NCBI GenBank assembly: GCA_038030265.1 | Contig: CM075941.1 | Span: 36,332,164 to 36,396,163, forward strand | Source: Corythucha ciliata | Taxonomy: Eukaryota > Arthropoda > Insecta > Hemiptera > Tingidae | Direction: 5' to 3' | Length of the DNA: 64,000 nucleotides | In this document: positions 56,600 to 64,000 of the stretch, piece by piece | Numbering within the stretch: position 1 is the first letter of the stretch | How the letters are laid out: each line of letters starts with the position of its first letter | Translations under genes and position numbers: made by a program | Notes under the pieces: generated by a model | Databases searched by the model: none | The model's input: the letters and a program-made list of their open reading frames with translations, nothing else | Told to the model about the DNA's origin: nothing

Positions 56600-57811
56600 G
56601 TTGTTGGTACGGCAAACCATCCAGGGACTGTTTTCGAGACCCCATTATCTGAATTACGAAGATCCTTTGGCATCAGAGATCGTTGATGATCGAGATAGCT
56701 TTGCAGCACAGCCTGTGCTGGAACTCCTCAGCTTGGATTTTCTGAGTACTTCTATAACAGCGAAGCAATTACTGAAATGGTGTAAATATGAATTCATTTT
56801 GTTTTCTTTAACCATGCCTTCTAGGTCGCTGAATTTACCTTCCAAAAAACGCCTTTGTTTCGAGAACATTGGAAAAGATTTTTCGACACAATTACGCGAT
56901 GTGCTTACGAAGGAGTCGCTCACCAAAGCCATTCTATAACTGACCCCAAAAATCAAAGTCAGCCCTTAGGCGATCAAGATTGGCCAGCCGTGAGCCGATC
57001 AGTCGTGGCCCACTTGTTGAAGCCGTTCGACTGTCAAGAACCACATCTGCCATATCAAGACTTTCAACCTTGGGCGCAGGCGATTTCAAAATTATTCCCC
57101 CCAGAAAATCCGGGCGTATTTTTGTGTTAACCCACCGTCAACATAGTCGCCGAGTAGTAACTTGACGTTCTGTAAGTCTTCTAGGCCTGTTGGGAGGCTC
57201 TGGCAAAGGTATAACAACGAAAAAAGAAAGTGGCGGAACCGAAACAACGTCCACCCGAGACGACGGGGGTGTGATTCTGGGGGAAAAGGAAATCACAAAA
57301 AACTCAAGACTGACGGTGAAGAGGAAGAAGAAGGACCTCAGCTGAGTAAAGAAGGTTCGAAAATGTATGACGTGTATGAATGTATGAGTTGAAAGCCTAT
57401 TTCAATTTGTCTAAATCTGGTGATTGAATCTTACGAAATTAAGATAGTCGGTTGTATTTTCAGACGTAATCAGTCTTCTGGCGACGAACGAGGACATCCA
57501 GACAATCGATAGTTTCAAGAAACTTGAAGCGACGAGTATCCTTCTAAATGCGTGGAAAGCCACAAGAGAAATAAGACAACAATTTACGCTTTCGTCAGAT
57601 ACTGTCGGGAAATATTTAGAACGTTTTCATGTCCTGCGATTACCGAACGTCTACGAGAAATTAGTGAGTATCTCTTGAAAGTTGATTAATGAAAATAGTT
57701 ACTTTCTGTTACTCGCGATTTTTACAGATCGATAACGATTTTTCCGGTGCGTACCCCGAAGGAAACCACTCAGCTTTGTTCTTTGGGCTTCACAGACTTC
57801 ATAAAACATAA
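56600..57811 (+). CDS. Putative spliced gene of unknown function (partial)
   Basis: Open blocks separated by plausible introns. 56825-57123 starts after TTCTAG and contains PLGDQDWPAVSRSVVAHLL and LPYQDFQPWAQAISKLFPP. 57185-57381 starts after CTTCTAG (PVGRLWQRYNNEKRKWRN, then an acidic run). 57467-57663 starts after TTGTATTTTCAG (ISLLATNEDIQTIDSFKKL, LERFHVLRLPNVYEKL). 57728-57810 starts after TTTTTACAG and ends HRLHKT then TAA. Phases agree for the last two introns (donors GTATGAG at 57382 and GTGAGT at 57664). An earlier block at 56600-56780 may be an exon, but its junction is unresolved. I recognise no domain. It could be a host gene or the protein of an undescribed transposon. Confidence 0.45.
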
Positions 57812-58399
57812 TTTCGACCGAGCGGATATTACTTCACGAAAAACCTGATCAACACCTAACCTGGTTACCAGCAAACTATCAGAAATTGAGTATCAGTTTG
57901 ACGGTATTTCAGTATTTATACTTGAGATAGCAACGAAATTTCGCCGTCTTTTTTGGACGATAACAAGACTAGTGCTGCGACGAGTGCGTTACTTCTATTG
58001 CCTCATTGCGTTTTCGCTGGGAAAATTGCGGGCAAAGGAACGAAAGCTTCTCGACTCGACTCGCTCTCCAGATTTGTTTACTTAGCCAAGGCTCGCTGAG
58101 AAGGAGAGGAATACTTTAAATCCCTGGGGGAAGAAAATTTAAAAACTGTCAAAAAGTTATAAACTGGGCGTACATCTGCCTGTAGTTGCTATAGTTAAAT
58201 GAGAAAGCTGGAAGCGCATCAGTAGCGCATTCGTTGTCATTGACGATTTTTTGTTCATTTGCCGGAATATTATAGAGGCAGTGGACCTCTGTTTTAAATG
58301 TATATACATTTTCAATCTTCTCTCAATAAATACCAGCGTGAAAATACAATCGGCAATTATATCGTAGTCAAAAAGCTTACCGCACGGGCTTAACTGCTG
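57812..58399. other. No gene recognised
   Basis: No frame, repeat or RNA signal was seen between the spliced gene-like unit and the next LINE. Confidence 0.4.
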
Positions 58400-60600
58400 T
58401 ACAAAGAAAAAAAGAAAAGTAGTTGGAACAACTTTTGTGACAGTATAAACCGCAGCACTCCACTTACAGAAATTGGGACCAAAGTAAAAATAACTAGCGG
58501 TTCAAATAAAATTAATCCGAAATACATAGATGAATCATGCGTGGTTGAATTTTTGCAGCGTCTGACTCCAGAATACGCCTCAGAAGCCTACGATCCAACA
58601 GACACCACGACTGGCAATTCACAAAACGATACTGTCTTAGAAAATGATATCAAGGTTAGTGAACTAAACTTGGCTTTGAAAACATCGTGTAATTCATCCC
58701 CGGGACTCGACTCAATACACTACATATGCACAATAACTTGGGGAAAATCGGTGCTCCTAAAAATCTTTAATATCATATTTTCATCGAGCCATGGAAGTAT
58801 CTCAAATTCGTCCCTCTTCCGATTCCAGGAAAAGACGCTTATCTTGCCGAATCGTACGGATCAATCACCCTTGCATCATGCATCTGCAAGACTTATGAGA
58901 GGAATCTTAAGCGACGACTAAACTGGTTTCTAGAGAACACGTCAATTCTTTCAAACAACCAGTACGGCTTCCGAAAAAATAGAAGCCCGTTGGATAGCCT
59001 GGCTGACTTCTTATGGATGTCAAACTAGCTTTTACAGAAAATTAATTCCTGGTGGCAGCATTCCTCGACCTATCTAATGCCTTTAATAGCGTTTCTCTAA
59101 AAATATTAAGTGATACAATGAAAAATCTGCACGTTCCACCAAAACTGCATGCTGTAATACTTAATCTAATCGGAGAAAGGAAATTGGTTGGAGAACTGGA
59201 CAATAAAATATACGGCCCCCGAAATACCGAAGTTGGCTTACCCCAAGGAGCAGTAAACAGCCCCGACTTGTTCAACATACATGTATACGGCAGACCTAAG
59301 GGAAACGCTCCCATGTAATAAAAAATGTAATACAATTTGCAGACGACTTGGTATTTTACGAAACAGGAGCAACGTTGAACGGTGCCTTTAGGATGCTCGA
59401 ATCCCCCGTGAAAATATTTAGTACGTGATGCGACAACTACGGCTTCAACCTGTCGGAAGAAAAAAGTAAAGCAATGGTATTTACGAGAAAAAGAAAATGT
59501 GACCTAGCCAACCCATTTCCAATTGACTTTAAATTCGAAGTCGTTACGTCCACTCGTTTCCTGGTAATCAGTATCCACAATAAATTAACACGGAAAACGC
59601 ATATTCAGGAACTGTCCCAATCGTGTGAGAAATCAATCAATGTGATCCGCTATATCACTAATAGATCGTTTGGGGCAGACCCAAAACTTTGTCTCACATT
59701 GTATAAAAACTTGGTCAGAAGTAAAATGGATTTCGGTCGCCACTCTACCATGACGCATCGGTTACCCATCTTCGGAAACTTGACAAAGTACAGCTCGCTG
59801 CTTTACGATGTTGCTTGGGAGCAATTAAAACTTCACCTTGAAACGCCCTTCAGATGGAGGCCTCAGAACTTCCTCTCCATATAAACAGGCAACTCCTTGC
59901 AGGCAGATACGTAGCACGACGTATCTTCCACCAGGAACACCCAATTAACAGCCAACTGGCTGTTGCTAAATTGACTGCAAAATGAAAAAGTCACAACTAG
60001 CTAATACTGGAGAAATAAAAAAAGTCCACTAATCGTTGACATGTATAAAGCCTTATCCTCTACGGTGATGAAAATACCGGACAGAACAGTTAAGATTCCC
60101 TTTTCATATGCATTACATGATTAATATAAAGAGTGAAATAAACACCGAATTCAACAAATACAATCACGATATTCCGAAAGAAAAATTTAGGGATCTAATA
60201 GCCTCGAAAATTGACAACAGCTTTCCAAGCAGGATGGAAATTTACACTGACGGGTCGAAATCCCGAGCCGGAGTCGGATGTGCCATTATATCTACCAAGT
60301 ACCCAAGAGGAAAAACTTTATAAATTAAATGATTACAGTTCGGCCTACACTGCACAAAAGACTGCCATTTGGCTCGCACTAAAAACTGTATCTGAAAACC
60401 ATCTGATAGATAAGAGCAATTGTTTCATATTCCTTACAGATAGTGTCAGCACTAAGAATCTCACGCTAAGAATCCCTAGTTGCAAAACCGACTGGCTCCT
60501 GTACAGCATTCTTCAAGAGATTGAAGCACTGAAACAAAAAATGGTTCCTATTGAAATAATTTGGATCCGGGGGCAATACGGAATAGTAGGGAACCTATAG
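58400..60600 (+). pseudogene. LINE ORF2 relic with reverse transcriptase and RNase H
   Basis: A broken plus-strand series: a linker (SSWNNFCDSINRSTPL), then LVEF-type block and SCNSSPGLDSI; RT blocks AAFLDLSNAFNSV and GLPQGAVNSPDLFNI (59052-59318); catalytic QFADDLVFYETG near 59335; a thumb frame 59474-59884; and RNase H signatures EIYTDGSKSRAGVGCAI (about 60237), AYTAQKTAIWLAL, IFLTDS and IIWIRGQYGI (to 60598). The usual 'WIPGH/SH' histidine is lost in WIRGQYG. At least five stops or frameshifts break it. The RNase H places it in the I-like group; it is distinct from the two other RNase H-bearing LINEs here. Confidence 0.8.
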
Positions 60601-60869
60601 GGGGCACAATAGGACCCCATACCACCTTTGTCGAATAGGTGTGGAAAATAATCCTATATTATGCGTATGCGATGGAACGAAAGTGGCAGACCAACATCAC
60701 CTGGGGGCCTGGGGCCCTATTTTTGAAATTGTGAGAATCTCACAATATTGCTTTAAAGGCAGTGTTGCTTTGAGAGAAGTAAAAGCAATGTTGTCTGGGC
60801 TGCAGAGTGTTTCAGTGATTCAAGCATACCATTTATTAGCAATGCTAGAATCGATGCAATAAAATAACC

Positions 60870-62789
60870 GCGGGGATTCCTTTCAGTTCTGAATTTTTTG
60901 AAAAAATCTCTAAAGCTAAAGCTATGTTTAGAATTTTGTTGTTAAAATGAGAGTTTTCGACTACAGCAGCAGACCTCATTATCGTCCCTCTACGCGCCTA
61001 CATGGGGCAAGAATAACTCGTTGTCGACGTTGAATTAACCCGTTTCGACACTAGGGGAAAAAAAACACCTATCGCTCGTGCCAGCGTATTTTTTCTCGAG
61101 GGTGAGACGTCTCCCGCGTCGGCGCCAAATGTGAAAGGCCCCAAAGAGTTCTATGAATTTTTATTGCAAGTGTCGGACGCCGCACCTGGGCAACTTTTTT
61201 TTTTTTTCCTAAAGTGAAAGGGACCTTAGGCTAGTCCCGGGATTCTGATCGAAGAACACTGATGGACCTAAATTACATCCACTTTTATGCACAACAAGGA
61301 CAACTTTTAAACTTCGACTTCATTGCCCAACCCATCTGAGAAATGCTCGTGACTGTAATTGTGGGATGCAGCCCTTCCTTGCCACCCCATGCATCTTACT
61401 GAGCGTTTCTCGTGGCCATGTCGCTGCTTCAGGTCGCAGGCAACTCATTTTTCGGTTGTCGCCTGTCGAGGTTATTAGTTTTGATCCCTCGATCAGAAGG
61501 CCTCGACTATATTTAGAAGGCGTGATCGGGTACGACAGGAAAACTACTACCGACGGGGTACGAGCCCGCCGAGCAGTAGCTTGAAGGTAGAGGATGAAAA
61601 GGGTACGAGCCTTTTCTTCCTCAGGGAGTGGCCAAAGTGGTACGAGCACTTTGAAGCCGAAGCGAGGTTAGGAGGACCGTTCAAGGGTACGAGCCTTGGT
61701 AGGTCGGAAAGAGGTAAAGAGAAGAAAGCGATATCGTATTGGAAGTGATCTGTTTTATTATGCGTTCTTGGGGGGTTGTCTTAGTATCTACGTACACTCA
61801 ATTCGATGAGAACATATTTACAATTTGATGAGAACACAGTAATTATGTACATACAGTTCGAAAGAAAGTTTTAACATGATTTTTAAAGTCCCGGTGTTAA
61901 ACAGTGATAAGGAGTGATAACAGAATAACGGAAGTGGCTTCAGGTGAGGCTGCGTAGATTGGCATCTCTAGCAGTTCGAGAACTTGTGGGTTGGAGCGCT
62001 GGTGCTTGAATCGATGTTGTTTTCCGTTACAGGAGGTTCTCTGGTAGGTTACCTTTTTTTAGCGGTATATTTGAATTTGGTTTTTACAAGTCGTAACATC
62101 GCCCTACGACTAGACGAAATATTCGTTTTTCAAGGGATTCTCTTTTGTTTTTACAAACCTCACTCACCGAACAAGAAAGCTCAACTGTGAAAAATGAATT
62201 CCTTCTTGTAAAAAACAAAATGGAAACTCTCGGGTTTCCCATGACAACAGAGAAGGCAATTTTGCAGTCGAGTCGACAAAAATGGAAACACCGGCTGGGG
62301 GTGTTAAAAAAAAAAATACAAAAAAGCAGTATTGCCTGAGAAAAATGGCGCCCAAAGCAATACTGCTAATTTCAAGAATTCGACTACGTAATGTTGCTTC
62401 CTCAAAAAAGCAATATTACAGTCGAAACTAGTGCTGCCAAGGTGTTCAAGAATAGGCCCCCTGTTCTGTAAAGTTAGCAACAGTCAAAACGACAGTTGAT
62501 AGCGACTGTCGATTGTAGTGTTGTTATCAACAGTCGTTTTCTACATGTCAAGATCGTTTTGAGTGTTGGTGTTCTGTAAGAACTAACTTCCATAAAGAAA
62601 AATGAATGTGTTTGGATACAATGGACCACATCAATAGGAATTCGGCCGAATAGAGGTCCCAATCTGTCAGCTATGATTGAAGAAGTCTCAGTGCTACATA
62701 AGGACGAAAATACTAGCATTTGGAGAACCGCAATCTCTCAGCAATTATCCTGCTAAGTCGAGAAAAAAGTCAATCCAACTATGAATAGA
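60870..62789. other. No gene recognised; GGTACGAGC repeats near 61.55-61.7 kb
   Basis: GGTACGAGC occurs at about 61558, 61607, 61640 and 61686 with ~35-50-bp spacing. On the minus strand near 61125 TTGGCGCCGACGCGGGA resembles a retrotransposon primer-binding site, but no LTR pair was found. Other frames are domain-free. Confidence 0.35.
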
Positions 62790-63136
62790 CCAAAGTCATA
62801 TGGAAAACCAAGTCCTCAGACTCGAGGAAAAAAATGTTTTTTATTTTGGGTTGGAATTTTTGGTCCCGTTAAGAATAAAAAAGGAGAAACCCCGCCAAAT
62901 ACAAAAATTATTATATTTATTTTCGGCTTGAATTTGTAGCGTGATATCTATCTTGATACCATATGTTTTTTCCAACACTTAACTTTTGTATAATTTTTGA
63001 TTTTAGCGGGTGATCTACTTTCATAGTAGAGCAGCGCAACGTATCGGGAGCAAAAATCCCAACCCACGAACTGCTTCATTTTTTTAACATACAAATAATA
63101 CAAAGTTTAATGACTTGGTTTTCCATATGACTTTGG
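62790..63136. mobile_element. 347-bp inverted-repeat element with CCAAAGTCATATGG ends
   Basis: The left end CCAAAGTCATATGGAAAACC and its exact inverse on the right pair over ~25 bp, extending to AAGTC. An inner inverted pair (GGGTTGG ... CCAACCC) lies near 62847 and 63059. Flanks GAATAGA and GATAGAC are similar but not an exact TSD. No gene inside. The class is not assigned. Confidence 0.75.
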
Positions 63137-64000
63137 GATAGACATATATGTAAAGAAAAAATAAGCAACTTACTGCGTGAGCTCGCTTGCAAATACATTA
63201 TTTTCCTTTTTTCTTAATAGGATGTCGCCATATGAGGAGGCTAGGCCCTTTAAGCTTTAGTTCTGTTCTGTTAGTTCTAAGGTCCTTGTTCGTTGGGACG
63301 GGCCCCTGGAGCCTACATCACGAGTTTCCCCTGCCCTGAGCCATCTACGTCTCTTGTTTGTCACAGAACGAGGATTTTCCAATAATATCACGAAAATACG
63401 CGAATTTGTCACCACCGGCACTCAATCCACTCCTTCAGCAGTTACGAAAAAGTCGTGGGTCGCGGTAACATCTGAGTTTAGGAGCACTTTTCCACATCCA
63501 CTCTCGACAAAACACAATTATTGCTACCCGCGGTTAGAACTGGCGGCATCAAATGACAATTATGTAAAACAAAGTCAACACTTAATTCAAGAAATAAACT
63601 CAAAAAAGCACACAGATTGAATGATCCGTCCTTCTTATCAGCTGACGGTGTCGTTAACAACACCTCCAATCCTGTTGGTCTTGATACCAACACCCAATCA
63701 TAACTGATGGCGTACAACGACATTTCAAGTTGTATTGCTTACAACGATTTATAAAAGAACTGGATTGCTCATCACTGCTGATAAAGAATAGCCATCAAAT
63801 AAGCTCCCAAAGTGGGTGAGAGGGGTGGAGTCAAGGTCTATATATAAGAAGGTCTGCTCATGTCCGATGAACTGCGGAGGGACACTGTGGGCAGATGACT
63901 TCAATTTATATTTATTTAACACCTCTGCTCCAGTATACTTCATAACTCTAAATACATATTGCTTGATGGTCGAGTAGCTTGCTATCTTTGCATGAATCAA
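63137..64000. other. No gene recognised
   Basis: Frames at 63354-63620 (plus) and 63749-64000 (minus, running off the window) have no domain I recognise. The latter could be part of something beyond the edge. Confidence 0.3.

Noticed and set aside
61100..61150. TTGGCGCCGACG as a primer-binding site of an LTR element on the minus strand
   Set aside because: No LTR pair, gag or pol sequence accompanies it.
60711..62460. Inverted GGGGCCCTATTTTTGAA / TTCAAGAATAGGCCCC as ends of a ~1.75-kb element
   Set aside because: Only ~17 imperfect bases pair and no TSD was found; it could be two unrelated MITE halves.

Overview
This window looks like AT-rich, intron-bearing nuclear DNA from an arthropod, probably an insect. 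The grounds are an errantivirus-type Ty3/Gypsy element with a tRNA-Ser-type primer site, a piggyBac element at TTAA, hAT, PIF/Harbinger-like and MULE remnants, several clades of non-LTR retrotransposons, and GT-AG introns. I cannot name the species. There is no bacterial-style gene organisation and no confident housekeeping host gene. At most one spliced gene-like unit of unknown family (about 56.6-57.8 kb) could be non-repetitive.

Layout. 0-4.1 kb: two non-autonomous hAT elements with exact 8-bp target-site duplications (TSDs), and the 3' end of a MULE transposase with a SWIM zinc finger. 4.1-10.3 kb: no recognisable gene. 10.3-20 kb: degenerate minisatellites and higher-order repeats, a first copy of a ~1-kb dispersed repeat (B), a 3.4-kb element with TACACTGAG termini that splits a minisatellite, and short MITEs. 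20.3-24.7 kb: a 3.07-kb hAT element carrying a ~2-kb minisatellite, inserted in a 160-bp sequence (A). A second, uninterrupted copy of A lies 4 kb away, so the window holds its own empty site; a second copy of B lies between the two A copies. 26.5-31.3 kb: a decayed minus-strand LINE with ORF1, reverse transcriptase and RNase H. 31.5-33.4 kb: a long-inverted-repeat element next to another hAT copy. 35.1-40.4 kb: a plus-strand CR1/L2-like LINE interrupted by a 5'-truncated minus-strand LINE that is flanked by 987-bp direct repeats. 40.6-43 kb: a BEL/Pao fragment and a second long-inverted-repeat element. 43.9-55.3 kb: a three-level nest, in which a Jockey-type LINE is split by a piggyBac element (TTAA, perfect 13-bp termini) that is itself split by a 7.43-kb errantivirus-like LTR element (TATA TSD, LTRs identical by eye, long gag, pol and env frames). 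55.4-64 kb: a Ty3/Gypsy integrase fragment, a PIF-like MITE, the spliced gene-like unit, another RNase H-bearing LINE and one more inverted-repeat element.

The genes do not form a pathway; nearly everything recognisable is a mobile element or its relic. The informative content is the relative chronology: LINE before piggyBac before errantivirus; CR1-like LINE before truncated LINE; A-B-A duplication before hAT. Two unusually long direct duplications (987 bp and 160 bp) flank inserted sequences and are the most unusual structures here. All comparisons were made by eye, without alignment or database search.
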